A DNA stretch of 64,000 nt from Anthostomella pinea. Its lineage: Eukaryota > Ascomycota > Sordariomycetes > Xylariales > Xylariaceae. Of the stretch, positions 22,646 to 34,490 are shown one piece after another (the first letter of the stretch is position 1; each line of letters opens with the position of its first letter). The stretch covers positions 434,001 through 498,000 of the forward strand of contig CAUWAG010000010.1 in assembly GCA_963556695.1 (NCBI GenBank). The letters run 5' to 3'. The notes under the pieces are model-generated. The model was not told the DNA's origin and made no database searches. It saw nothing but the letters and a program-made list of their open reading frames with translations. A program made the translations under genes and the position numbers.

Positions 22646-25600
22646 GACGCGACTCTGCAGTTCGTGGCCGCCAGGGATGAATGCACGCACTTCTGTAGAC
22701 TAACGACACACCCCCTTGGGTTTCTCTGAGATGATTCCCGAAAGCAGTGCACGCCGAAAGGAATGGCTGGGACGACCGCTGGGTACGGAGGAGGCCCACA
22801 ATCCCGAGCAAAGGTGGCGTCAAAACTGTTGCGGAGCGTTGATGGTGCTCGCCGGCAACAAAAAGTTCGGATACTTGCATCTGACAGAAAGAAAATGTGA
22901 TCGCTTCGATGATCAAGGATCAGATCGAGCTGCCAAATTGGCGAGGAACGTGTACGGTAATAGTACATACCTAGGCGATGGGGCGAGAAGGGTCCGAAGG
23001 GGAAGAGCCAGGCGTAATCCCTATTCCTTGGGATCCGGCCGGTACGGGGCTTGAGACCATTGGATGCCATGGATGACGACGGAGAGGTGGGAGGTGGTTG
23101 TTCTAGGCGGAGATGCTAGGTTATTTTTTGTTCAGGAGCCTTGTTCATTACAGCCAGCCCCTGTGCGAAGTACGCAGCCTACCAGCTTACATGCCCAGTC
23201 TTGAAACCAAAATTGCCATCGACGCCACCATTGGAGCCTAGGAAGACTGCATTGGTGATCGTCGTCCGCGCCGGATTGGAAACAGACTCTCAGCATGATT
23301 ACAAGCGTCCGTCCTCCTTCGGGAGCGTGATTGGGAGGGACCGTGTCATGCCGGGCGTTGATAACACCATCATCTATCGACGCAAGGCTAGGCAAGCATT
23401 TGATGGACGCGGCACGACGCTGAAAGTGACGATCCTGAAGCTATTATCGTATCCCCTGTCGTGACTGGCTGACTTGAAAATTCGAAGTGACTTGACGTGA
23501 CTTGATGGTCATGTTAAGCCATCGCACAACCTGTGGATCAGTCCACCATGATGGTGTTGCGGCAATGAGAAGAAAAGTTTCATGGCTCTCGACGAAGAAA
23601 TTTCCAGCCAAGTGCTTGGAGAGAAGTGGCGGATTCATGCGGGTCCTGCGGTGAGAAGATACTGGCGCTGCACCGAGGCTCCACAACATGATTCGTCAAA
23701 GTTAGAAGTCGCGAGACCATCGCACGCATATGTATGGCACGAGCACAACGAGCACTCACCAGCATGCCAATCCCTCCACCTGCAGAATGGGTGTCGATGA
23801 GCATGAATCAGCAGCGCCATGGGCACACCGCGTGCATCTCGGAGGTGACCTATCAAAAAGGATGGTGATGCTACTATAATAAATCCAAGTTGGATGCCAC
23901 AGTGCCACGGCTCACGCGCTCAAGGCCAATGACCACGCAAGCCGGCCAACCCGCTAGCCGAATGTTCTTACTCTATCACGCAACACAGCACTCGACAGTT
24001 CAAGGTGACCATTCGCATCAAACGGACAACTGCAGCCGAAGAGGAGAGGGGAGAAAATAACCGTCACGACCATGTATCAGCTCTGCTATCGACAACGACC
24101 CATGCTGTAACAGTACTGATGCTGTAACTGGTTATCCTGATGTGTAACTCCATATGTGCTGAGCCCGTCCCCAGCCTTGCCGGTTTGCATCACAGCGTGC
24201 CGCCTACACAATTGAGGTACGTGGCTTCGTGTGTTGAGCCGACAGCCTCTACTGCCGAGCTGCAAGCAATATCGATTGAGATGGCATCCACTGGACTACG
24301 CCGCCGACCAACCAAGCATACCATAGTATGTAGCCGACTGCAGGTCTATTCGCTTGCTAGCTGCTGCTGTCGCTTTGGTGGATTTTTAGATCGATTGAGG
24401 GGTGTATTCCCTGACTCCGTGATAAACATCCTTACACCGAGACATCCCTCATGCAGGAGAACGTTGAATCGAGTCATTACCAAGTTTTCTCGCTAACAAG
24501 AGATATGGGCCGACCAGACACTTGAGCCTTGTCCCGAGGTCGTCATCACAGTGGGTAGATCGGTAGGCTACGAGGTTGTGATGATCCAATGAGTCTGTCG
24601 AAGGAGTCGGTGGGTGTTGCGAAGTACAGTATGCGCCTAACATAGTAGAACGACGACAGATAAATGAATAGTCGATGGACGAGACGGAGCCAACGATATG
24701 ATTCGCCCGCTTCATCCCAGGCATGGCATGACGCCGGCTTGCTGTGAAGAGGAGGCGCTGAGCACATTGCTAGTAGCGCTTATTTCGTAGGGCGTGTAGC
24801 GCGAAGACTCCTGCGTTCCATCGTGATTCTTTCAACGAACGTTGGTCTGTCATACAGCTCATTCCCGTTGTACTAATTGGGTAGAACAGAGGCGAATAGA
24901 TCTATCTTCAACACTGGAGGATGGTGGACCGTTACGACACCAGCAAGTTACGCAGGCATTACCTTTTTGAGAGTACTATGTATCGTGATGGATCACGAGA
25001 ACCACCCTTGCTTGATTGTCGCAATCATAAAGAGCAAGATGGTGACGGGTGTGTCTCTATAAACACCTATACCGACATGCCTGGTTATAATTATGACGGT
25101 TTCTTCTGGTTAGCATCCGGCGGGCTTGGTTATGATTACCGGTCCCTGTCGGCGTCCTTCGGCCGGTCCTCATACCGATACGGCCTGAGACTTTGCCAAT
25201 ATCGGCACACTCCCAGTCACACGCGGCCACTCTTCTGCTCCTTGTTCTCCAGGTCACAACCACCAACGAGATGGCGGCGTGCCACAAGGATCGTCAAGGC
25301 TTCGCCAATTGACTGGTTCTGGAGTCGATCTCACACACACACGACTCTCACATCTCCTGGGCAAGCCTGCTTGGAGGGCCTGCGCTGTGACAGACTGCCG
25401 GCTCTCGACGCATGATCCTCGCGCCAGCATTGCTGACATCTGTGTATGAACGCTGCCTTGTTTGATACGAACGACGGCATATCGATGATGCGCGAACGTA
25501 CAAACGGGGCGGTTTTCCAGTATTGCAAATCTCGGTGTGGGATGGGAGCGAGTGCTCTCGTACGGCATCAAAGCGCCGATGTGTCCTGTCCTTTTGTTGA

Positions 25601-28555
25601 GTTCGCTACAGACCCTCCCCGAACAAACCTCTATCGTTGCGGCGCCAGTTCCCTCACTCAACAAGGCTCTGTCGTTATTATCATGGAAGGTGATCCAGCA
25701 TCCAGCTGCACCGTGTGCAACGCTTCTCGAACCACGTGTGAGCAAGTGGATCATGTCAGGGATGTCCCTTGACGACCTACATCAACCTGAATCGCCAATA
25801 ACTTGATTAGGGCATCGAGAATTCTCAGGTGAGTCGATCAAATCTTTTTACATGGTCCGCAGCCAATCGCCGGTCCCCAGAATGATTCGAGGTCTTTCGC
25901 ATTTGCTACTAGTCAGCCGCCATGGTCCGTGGCAGACGATCTCACCTTCAGAAAATGACAAGGGTTTTAAGTTTTTCCTATACCTACCATCATGCCACGA
26001 CACGGGTTACGCGGATGGCTCGGGTACCCACCAAGCGCGTTCACTATAACACTTCGGACCTCATTATTAGAACTTGGAACGCCTCCAAGCTCGTCACCAT
26101 CGTGTGCCTATTCTCTGACGACGCTTCCATTACTGACGATGATCATGTCGCCCTTCCGCGGCAGCCGGTGCAGTCTGACTCCGCTGGCCATGACCATCGA
26201 TCATGCCGCCACACTTCACGGCCGCGGCATGCCAGAGGCGTGGACCAAGCTGCCAGTGGCTGCTAATAAGATGTAATTGCCAGGAAGTCATCCTGACCAA
26301 GTGACAACCTTCCCACCGAAAGGGAATTCGGCTGTTGAACAGGCCCATTGGCTTCTCTAACAGGATTAGTGGCTGTTCAAGTCACCGGGGTTCTGCTTCC
26401 ATTCGTTCCCCAACAATGTCACGCGGGGCGCATCAGCATGTGGTATCGCAGAAGCGAGCTTGGATCCCCCTACCACTGACAAGCCCTGGCCGTGACGCTT
26501 CAGAAGTCGCCAATAGTAGTTATTACCTACTCTATCCACGCGGCCTTTCCACCCAGATACCCATTCACTCCATTCACTACGTGCAAAGTTTCGTATTCAT
26601 AACCCAAGCAGTCGAGGTCTCTTCCTCCGAGTGTGTTACTCGCGATTAGCGTGCGACCAAAGGATGGGCTGGAATCGCTAGATGCTACCTGGGTTGGCAA
26701 CTCGACCTCTCTTCCCTGCACCACCTCGTTTCCGCATCGCACATCAATTTGTGAGATCATTTCCAGGTCGTCGTCTTCGCACACTCCTTGCGATTTTTCA
26801 CGCTCTAGCCCAGACAGCAATTTATTTCCTTCTCGAAGAGTCACACACACGATCTCGATTCATTATCCCAGACGGGATGTCTTTTTTAAGTCGTCCTACA
26901 TTTCCTAGTCCGCGTCCTTTCATGACCTGCCGGATTAGACATCGCAAAAGGGGCCGTTCCCTACGCAGTAGGTTCTCGCGTAAGAGCGGAGCTGCCTATC
27001 CCCGCCCAACTTCATGGTTTACGTGCTAAATTCGTACACAATGTCAGCCCCGAGGACCGATCAAAGCCACTTGGAGTCTTGTTGGACTCGGCGCGATTCC
27101 GCCGCCGCCTCCTCCTGAGGAACCTACCAGGCTTGTGCTATTTTCTTTCCGCCTGCCGTGTGTGTCTAGCTTGGCGATTACGACAACGCCAGGAATTGAT
27201 GCCTACCTGCCTGCTCCCCTTTTTCTGTCACGCAGCTCCATGGTGGCGCTGCGGAAGCGGCGCGGCGGCGCAACACTTCTCAATCCTCTGAGTGTTCCAC
27301 CAGTGAGACCGCGGGCGACATCCCAGACCGAGGTTGTGCACGGTTTTGGTTGAGCTGATCCACGTCGCCTTGCGTCGCATGTTCCAGTAATCCTCCCTAT
27401 CGTCATCCTCGGAAGGGCCCTCGTCATCTCATCCGATTATATCTCATCCTTTGGGAACTGTGTGTGCCACTTCTTCGGGCGGGCATGCAGGTATTTTAAG
27501 GGTGGTTGCAGTCACGATCCAGAGGGAGGAGCCTGACGCAAGGCGTTTATAGTGTTTAGATGTCTCTGTTGGTGCGACCACTCACTCATCAGTCTGTTCG
27601 TGCGCATATTCACCCTCCAGGCGTGCGCCTGGAGCTGCAGGCTGAGCTTTACCTTTCGCGATACCGAGTATCCGATCGCGCTTTTGGGCGAACTGCGATG
27701 TTGGTGTGGCCGCTATTGCCTCTCGCAAAGCTACCTTCGAGAGCCACCGATAATGCTGTCGCGTGAACCACTCTCGTCGGTTGGTGAGTCGCACACACGT
27801 CGGCCAAGCATGTATTGAACCAGCATATCCACTGGGCATGGCAGGAGGTAGGCAGGCAGCTAGACAAGCAGGGCGTGTTACTCTCGTACCCAGCAATCGT
27901 TTACCACAATTTATCGAGACGCAATGGTCGTCGTTGAGGTATGTATGAACTGTGTTCAATGAACCACAACACAGGTGGGCTCTCGAATATACGAATGCGA
28001 TCTTGGATATGTAGTATCGAATATGCCACAGCACCAAAGTTTCTGGAGTCCTCGACACAACCTGAACTGCCGTCATCACAGGCCTTGCTTCTCTCAATAC
28101 GACCATCGTCTTCACTCCCTCTCCCTGTGAGTGACGGCCAGCCTGGTCAAACCCCACGCGTGCCCTAGGTCCTCCTTACGCCCATATGTATCTATCTTCC
28201 TGCTGCCATTCACGTCCTGGTGCGCCAACTTAGAAGCTCCAGTGCTAGCAGCTGCTCCATCTCCAGGGGAGCGTATTTGCTTAGGCTTGGAAGCTCACTC
28301 CATGTCGCGATGCTTCGGCTGGGGCTTCAGTGTCGAGGATCTAGGGGATGGCTTTCCCCGTCAGCCGAAGTGAGGCCACATCTCTGCGTCTTATGCTGAA
28401 TGCCGATGGCTCGAGACGAGGTCGATGTTTCCGCGCAGATACTTATGAGAGGGAATGGAGAGGATGAATACCCTGCCCGTCGAAGTGATGGCGATTCCCT
28501 TAGCCCTGATGGTGAGTGAGATGAGGGCTCCTCTGTTCGGAATGGAGATCACGTA
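22646..28555. other. 5.9-kb region with normal GC but no recognisable gene
   Basis: The composition is like genic DNA and there are many short frames, but I could not join any into a protein with recognisable sequence or good introns. No terminal repeats or tandem repeats stand out by eye. It may be decayed genes, regulatory DNA or lineage-specific sequence. The longest frames (22.1-22.9 kb minus, 24.9-25.4 kb plus, 27.6-28.2 kb minus) look random. Confidence 0.45.
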
Positions 28556-28884
28556 CTAGATCGCCTTGTATAGGCCTTCCTTCAAGTGGTCTTCAACGGT
28601 GCGGTTTGGGACCACGGCCGTGGTGCCTACAATAATCGAGGTGGCTATCGAGGACGATGCGGTTATCAGAACCGTCGTGGCAATTGCGATTGGCAAAATG
28701 GAATGGTCGACCGATGGCGACGATGGACCAAGCCAGGTCGAAAAAATGTGTCGCAAACATGGTGAACGACAAAGCCTGATTGGAATTTGAGGACGAGACG
28801 CGACAGGAAGAAGAGGAGTGCCCCTGCACCAGATACCCCAATGAAGGCCATCGTTATGAAGTCTTGCAACGGCTCATAGTTCAC
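28556..28884 (-). pseudogene. relic of a fungal rhodopsin-like integral membrane protein
   Basis: From ATG 28884: LQDFITMAFIGVSGAGALLFFLSRLVLKFQSGF then VVHHVCDTFF, similar to the first helix and loop of the large fungal rhodopsin-domain membrane family. The frame then shifts: DLAWSIVAI lies in a second frame, and a helix-like SILPIAIATTVLITASSSI followed by EDHLKEGLYKAI lies in a third, ending at 28556. Two small indels would explain this. The remaining five or so helices are not evident downstream. Truncated and frameshifted. The family is recalled from pattern only. Confidence 0.4.
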
Positions 28885-29637
28885 CGAAGCTCCTTATCGA
28901 CACTACATTAACATTCTCGTAGTCATTCCCGACCTTCATTTCCTTTCTGGTATCTTCGTTTCGTTCAAGAAGAATCAGACATAACGGCCCGACAAGCTTC
29001 CTCGATATCGTTCCATCCTTTTCCACCAGGCCAAGTAGATCCGAGATTTTCACAGCAATAGGTCGAGCTAGCAGGGTCGCTGGTCAACAGGCATTCTGAC
29101 TGTGATTCCTCTTCTTCTTCGCCCTTGGTGATAACACGAGCGGTTTGACTCAGCCGCAAATACTCCAGCTTTAAGAAGCAACTAGCAACTCGGAAGCAAC
29201 TTGGAAGAAGGCACCCGACAACTTTGTTTCTGGCTAGACATTGCTCGCCCCTTTGCGAACAGCATATACTAGTTGATATCAGTCTGGACGTCCCGATGCC
29301 CATTGCATTTCTTCGTAACCCCCGCAAGTGATGCAGCCGTTGTTCACTCGTCTCGGTTCCCTTTTCAATGCTGGTATGAGGGAGGCTACTGAGCCTCGCA
29401 CCCCTGATGTACACGTGAGCTCCCTGGATCACTTATTAGTCTGGAATGAAAGTGTGTGTGTGTGGGGGGGGGGGGGGGGGGGTTCTCTAACCTGACCGTA
29501 TCTGAGTTCGGGCTTCATATCTTGAGCTTCTAAGTATGAGGCGAATGGAGGATCACCTGTACCAGTCCTGGTAGGGGCAGATCTCGTCTGGGGGATACTC
29601 GTGTCCTCTCCGCCGGTGTCGGACCATGGGCATATGT
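28885..29637. other. intergenic, contains GT and poly-G tract
   Basis: No supported gene. A 155-codon frame at 28965-29432 (-) has no recognisable domain. The stretch holds a microsatellite at 29449-29482. Confidence 0.45.
29449..29482. repeat. (GT)n followed by a run of 19 G
   Basis: A short TG dinucleotide run is followed by an uninterrupted G tract at 29464-29482. Such a tract can form G-quadruplexes and is prone to replication slippage and to sequencing length errors. Confidence 0.9.
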
Positions 29638-30966
29638 CTAACCCTGTCTTCGATCCCACTGTGTAGGACCGGCAGTTCCGGATAACCCGGTCCTCAGAGG
29701 TAAAAACTGAACATCCCCATCCTCAAATATGAGATCTTTCGAACGCAGTTTCGTCGGGATGACACGTCCAATGAGAGTGAATCCTTTCAGGGCCGGATAC
29801 CTTCCACGACGCACCTCCTCCCCAAAAATATTTATGTCTCCACCAAGGTGATTGGTCGTCTCGATCAGGATGAGCTCTGTGATTCCCGAAGGCAGGAGAC
29901 GCAGTAGGGTATAGCCGTCCGTCGGTTGTCAGAGTCCTGGTGGCTTGTAGAAAGCGTCCTGGGATAGCTTGACTATTCTGAGTTGTGGGAAATCCTTGAG
30001 TGACCGGATATATTCTGCAGGGGCAGTGGCTGGACGTGTAGTGGGTAGATAACATGAGACTGTGCGTGGGGTCGAAGCGTTCCCCTTCCTCAAGTCGATC
30101 TCCAGATGCTGCAGTGTCTGCTTTGACCGGCGGAGCAGGCCAACCATAGACTCGGCGGTGGCTTGACCAACCTCGCGAAGCCGGTAGCCAGACCGCACGA
30201 ACTTCTCCAGGCAGGAGGTCTTGAGAAGGTTGGTGAGGTCATCAAGCTTCAGGAAGCAGTCCACGAGCACCAGCTTCGTCAACTTCGGCAGCTCGAAGTC
30301 ACCATCGCTAAAGAGGCATTTTTCCAAAAACAAGTGCTGGATGTTGGGAGCCACGGCAAGCAAAGCCCTTAGTTGGTGCGTCATGAACCATAGGTGATCC
30401 GAGATTGTGGATGTGTGTGTCGTTGTGCTTTGCGGTAGTCGAAAAGCCGTCCGGACCCTCGTCAGAGACAGCAGGCGAGTTGTTTCAGAAAGCCGAGCCC
30501 ACTCTTCCAGGTACCTGGTGACTCGGCTGTCAGCTGTGATCATGGATGGTAGGTTGGGCAGTAGGCAAGGCATCATCCCCATCATCGTTCCGCATAGGTC
30601 ACGGCTCCACCACGCTCTATTGCTGTATTTCAATCCTAGGCGCTGTGCCATAGCTTGCAATGGCGCCTCATCTTCTAAGGGCAGTGATTGAACTGGAAGA
30701 CTATATAGCTAGATATGTTGCACGTACGGGCGGAGATGCGGAGACTCTGCAATGGCACGGTAGAACGGCGTGACTGCGCGGCGATGGTCGTAGTGGTAAT
30801 CATGCCAGGGCGGGTAGACCTCGAATGAGCGGTACAATGGGGGCTGGCCATGTGTCCGAAACCACTTGAACGCCTGGACGATGTTTGCCAGAGTCGTTCG
30901 ATCATCTTCGTGGTGGAGATGCTCGAAGATCAAAGTAAGTATCTCGGCTGGGATATGAGGAACCAT
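29638..30966 (-). pseudogene. F-box/LRR-like protein with two in-frame stops
   Basis: The frame from ATG 30966 starts with a clear F-box-like helix (VPHIPAEILTLIFEHLHH) and is followed by LRR-like strands (PNIQHLFLEKCLF, PKLTKLVLVDCFL, QTLQHLEIDL, LRIVKLS). One frame of 443 codons runs to TAG at 29638-29640, interrupted by TAG at 30709-30711 and TGA at 29929-29931. Sequence on both sides remains protein-like, and the interruptions fit CAG to TAG and CGA to TGA. It has the architecture of fungal F-box adaptors of SCF ubiquitin ligases. Either pseudogenised or, less likely, spliced around the stops; no good intron borders flank them. Confidence 0.7.
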
Positions 30967-32368
30967 GACGGCGGCTGCAGAGCGTGAAGGGATGCAAGAA
31001 CGAAGAAGTTGCCGTACGGTGAGTCTGGAAACAGGATTGAATTAGAACGAAGAGAAAAAGGAAAGAGACAAGAACGAGAACCTTTTATTTGATTTAAAGC
31101 GTTATGGTCCTGGAAAGTCTGGGTGAACACTTTGATTCTAGTTACTTTTAGACTTTGTGAAACTCACTCAACGGCAAGCCACAGGCTTGTAGAAGGTTTC
31201 CGTTCGCAAGGGTCCTCAACTCTCCCTCTCCTAATCGTCAACATTCAAGACCTTGAAAAGAGCGTAGATAAATCGGCAGATATATATTAAATTTGCTCTT
31301 GTAGACACTACCCTACCTGTACTCCCTGCAAGTCTTTTAAGCATTGGCGTGATTGAGAGACTTGAAGCTTATTTCGTGGAGTTTGGTCTTGTGTGGCGTG
31401 CCTAGTGACACTTTGAGGGCATTTCTAAATTTTTAGCACGAGTTTTTCGGTCTCGAGTTCCTCGTCGAGAGACGGCGTCTTTTGAACAGGCACAAAACAT
31501 CCTCCTTAAGCATTAGGCTGACAGGGTGGGAGAGTTTGCGAGTTGGTAGCCTATCACTCGAGCATAATGGCAGTGATTATGTTGGCTGGACTCCACATGA
31601 ATATCACCACGACCAAGCTCAGAAACAAGCGAACGCGTGTAACGACTTGAGAAGGCGACTGTGCACCCTATGTAAGTAGGACACGTTTCCATGCGTTACT
31701 TTCTGGGTTCATATCCGCCATACAGGGTGCATCAAATACTTCAGACGAGCCATGCCATGACCAGAACCTGCGCATGATTCTCGATTCAGCCAAAGGCTTG
31801 TCAGCAGGTCAGAAATTTAGGCCGTGCCCTGGAGTCGTTACCAACGCCAGTGAAAAGCAACTCACGCCCCATAAGCTGGCTTCGGACCTTGAATGGTCCA
31901 GCAGTCACCCCGATATGTCTCTTCATTCAGGAAAAGCTCGTGATCGTGATCTACCTCCTCGAACTTACAGAAACTGTCAAACAAAAATAAGGCTAGCAGT
32001 GTGACAGGTGTTCCATTCCAAAAGAGACTATTATATACAGTTGAAACCTGGTCTTCAACCCCTCAAGGGAGCGAGACCCCCTTATATACACCTGTTAACC
32101 CCCATCTTCGGCTATCTGTTGGATTCTGGGCTACGTTAGCCCATCCATAGTCATCCTTCAGGATCACCATCCCCATTTGTGACTCTGTCACATACGTGGC
32201 CAATATAAGGCCACGTATCCTTTCCTTTAGTATCTTGGATATATATAGGGCCATTCTGGCCGCTCCAGAGTAGCTGGAATCCCTCTCCTTAATAGAACAC
32301 TTTGAAATCTCACACTATAACCCCTTATTGCCGTACGATCCCTGACAGAAACTATAGGGTTATTCTAC
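30967..32368. other. intergenic, no gene seen
   Basis: No convincing coding sequence. The segment from 32000 (TGTGACAG...) to 32347 (...CTGACA) looks like a solo LTR by its ends but has no matching target duplication. The target duplication of the adjacent LINE fragment starts at 32369. Confidence 0.4.
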
Positions 32369-32381
32369 GTGAAACGCAGAG
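32369..32381. repeat. target-site duplication of the LINE fragment (left copy)
   Basis: GTGAAACGCAGAG is found here and, identically, at 32799-32811, immediately flanking the truncated LINE. Confidence 0.85.
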
Positions 32382-32798
32382 TGATTGATTGATTGATTGA
32401 TTGATTGTATTTAACGTGGGGGGTAGCTCCTCAGTAGTGCAAACCACGCCTCCCAGAGCCTCTGTATCACAGGGTTGTGGAGGTCTCAAAATAATAAGTA
32501 CAGTCAGTCCCGCTCACGGGCCCATCCCCGTTGTTGCGGCGATATGACCTTGGGGTCATCCATCTGGTCTTCAAGAAAAGCTATCTATCGGGGGCAGATT
32601 GTTGAAAAGAACTTGCTCTTCTCTACGAATTTTGCCCATTCTGTGCTCCTCTCCCTTAAGTATTGTAAACAAGCTGCCCTAGGCGAGTACCTAGGCAGCA
32701 GCCGGTTTTTCCCCAGCCTCTTACAAAAGAAAATGTGTTGTGGTGTTTTCTTCTCACCACAGCTGCAGTGATCATGAACGCTTTGGGCATACAGACTC
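32382..32798 (-). mobile_element. 5'-truncated Tad1-like LINE (non-LTR retrotransposon) 3' end
   Basis: On the minus strand this segment encodes the extreme C-terminus of a non-LTR polyprotein: a zinc-knuckle-like CSCGEKKTPQHIFFCKRL and an ending SKFFSTICPR that I recognise as typical of fungal Tad1-clade elements. TGA lies at 32585. A 3' UTR of about 200 bases follows and ends in an (AATC)n tail, seen as TTGA repeats at 32382-32407 on the + strand. A perfect 13-bp duplication (32369-32381 and 32799-32811) flanks it. It is the classic dead-on-arrival product of target-primed reverse transcription and cannot move on its own. The open frame extends beyond 32798 only by chance. Confidence 0.85.
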
Positions 32799-33153
32799 GT
32801 GAAACGCAGAGGTAACCAGTGCAAGCCCGCAAGCAAATAACTGAGTCCCTTCAAAGGATGATCCCCAGCGAGGAGAAGTCCATTTTAATAATGATAATGG
32901 CAATGGACAATGTTGGCAGCATTCTTCACCAGAAGCTAGCTTAACAAGTTGTCACACCATGTCGTCGAGGGTCAGACTATAATACTAATTGTTGACACGC
33001 AAGACAACGAGGAAGGAAACACCGCGTGCATGGGAGGATTCGGAAGAGTATTCATAGCACGCATTTACCCTAAGCACCACAATTATACCGGCCCAAGCCG
33101 GTACGGAGACGGTTTTTTTGCAATCAGGAGCTACTCGAGAGTAACGCACACTC

Positions 33154-33168
33154 TTCCAGGAGGGAGGG
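33154..33168. repeat. target-site duplication of the SINE (left copy)
   Basis: TTCCAGGAGGGAGGG occurs here and, without mismatch, at 33713-33727, bracketing the SINE. Confidence 0.9.
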
Positions 33169-33712
33169 GGCCGTATGGCGCAATGGTCAAATGCGCTTGG
33201 TTGTGTTCTCGTTTGTGCGGTGGGCGACGAGAACAAGTGGGTTCGAATCCTGCTATGAACCCCTTCTGACCCGGGTCGACAACCAGCACACGACAGTAGA
33301 GTGGCCCCTTATCGCAAAGCCCGATAGCCAAACAGCTTGTCTCCACAACACCCACTCCTGCGAGGTTTTTCCCCTTGTGGTTTCCCTCGCCAGCAGATAA
33401 CAAACACCTACTTCACCCACCAATGCGACATATATCGAACGGCTACTGGAACAATGTGTACACCAGAGGACTGAGGTTCACTGGGTCGCTTTGTCACTGG
33501 ATAGGAGGTTTTTCTGACAGAATCGTGCTTGGGTATTGACTAAAACCATCTGGTCACTCCAGGTTGGTACCGCTACAGCGAGGATAGGCTCGTGCGCGGA
33601 TCTGAATGTATCTAGACTGACACCTCTACAACCTTGCGATGCAATGGCTCTGGGAGGCGTGGTTTGCCCTATGGAGGGACTGCACCCACGATAAATACAA
33701 TCAATCAATCAA
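33169..33712 (+). mobile_element. tRNA-headed SINE with LINE-type 3' tail
   Basis: The 544-bp element is flanked by a perfect 15-bp target duplication. Its head (33171-33270) has pol III-like promoter blocks: an A-box-like TGGCGCAATGG near 33175 and a B box GGTTCGAATCC near 33239. Its 3' end matches the LINE fragment at 32382-32798 closely over the last roughly 100 bases (shared GGCTCTGGGAGGCGTGGTTTG, then AAATACAATCAATC), with weaker similarity back to about 33545. It ends in (AATC)n. Thus it looks like a tRNA-derived SINE that borrows the tail of a Tad1-like LINE for mobilisation. No protein is encoded; frames across it are spurious. Confidence 0.82.
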
Positions 33713-33727
33713 TTCCAGGAGGGAGGG

Positions 33728-34490
33728 TAGAGGCTCTCAAGAAGTTCAATGGCTTGTCATATAGTCTGTCTTCTAGCCACCTACGAGCAGTTCGATAAGT
33801 CATTCCTATATTCCACCGAGCTGAAGCCAGCCTCCTCAAGTACTGGGGGGGAGATAAACCCCGCCCTTTCGCTCAATTACGACAGCGTCGCCTGGAGGGT
33901 AAGTTATAACAGTGTGCTGGGCTTCCCGGTGACTTATTAAAGCTCCAGGACCATTGAACCTTCACCGTGGCCTGTCTACTCCCTACCAATCGCGAGGGCC
34001 GATAACCTGAACACTCAGTTGATTGGTGAGAAGATAGTCATGATTACTGACACTGCTTATCACCATGACGGAACGAGACAGCCTGTGAGAAGCAGGGGAT
34101 GTCAAGTGGACAGAGACGTCCGACGTGCTCTACGCCAGAGGCGCGCAGCAATATACGCAGCCAAAGGCGCCCTCGTTCACCACTGGGTTATTCCAAATTC
34201 ATGGCACGATGTACCCGGAGTCACGATCGAACTTGTATTAGTCCGCAAAAAACAGGCATTTCCACTGACTCTGGTGACAATTGTGGAGTCTCGATAGGGG
34301 CTATGAAGGTGGGAAATGTTTCGGTCAGACCTTTGCCGAAGGTTGCCTCGGGTTGTCAGTTGGAAGAGATGTTACATGTAGTGATAAAATTAGACTTCCG
34401 GAGCCTTCTAACGACGTTCACAATTCCAAGGGCTCTAACTCAAGTAAACGAAAACAACGAAAACACTAAAGTCCTTCTGCTCTAACCTAT
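33728..34490 (+). other. possible relic of a chitin-binding (CBM18-like) protein, otherwise nothing
   Basis: Between about 34230 and 34400 one frame reads CISPQKTGISTDSGDNCG and another continues KCFGQTFAEGCLGLSVG with a further Cys. The ISTD...CG start followed by CxGxxF...C spacing recalls hevein-type CBM18 domains, with a frameshift between the halves. The match is weak and could be coincidence. Upstream frames (33749-33940 and 34019-34297) are not recognised. Confidence 0.25.

Noticed and set aside
32000..32347. Another solo LTR (starts TGTGACAG, ends CTGACA)
   Set aside because: The bases flanking the ends (AGCAG and GAAAC) do not match, and no second copy is visible in the window.
32799..32854. 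The LINE open frame extending beyond 32798
   Set aside because: The target duplication at 32799-32811 marks the element border; the extra codons are host DNA open by chance.
33169..33275. A functional tRNA gene
   Set aside because: A- and B-box-like motifs are present, but I cannot pair acceptor and anticodon stems into a cloverleaf. The flanking target duplication and LINE tail explain the segment better as a SINE head.
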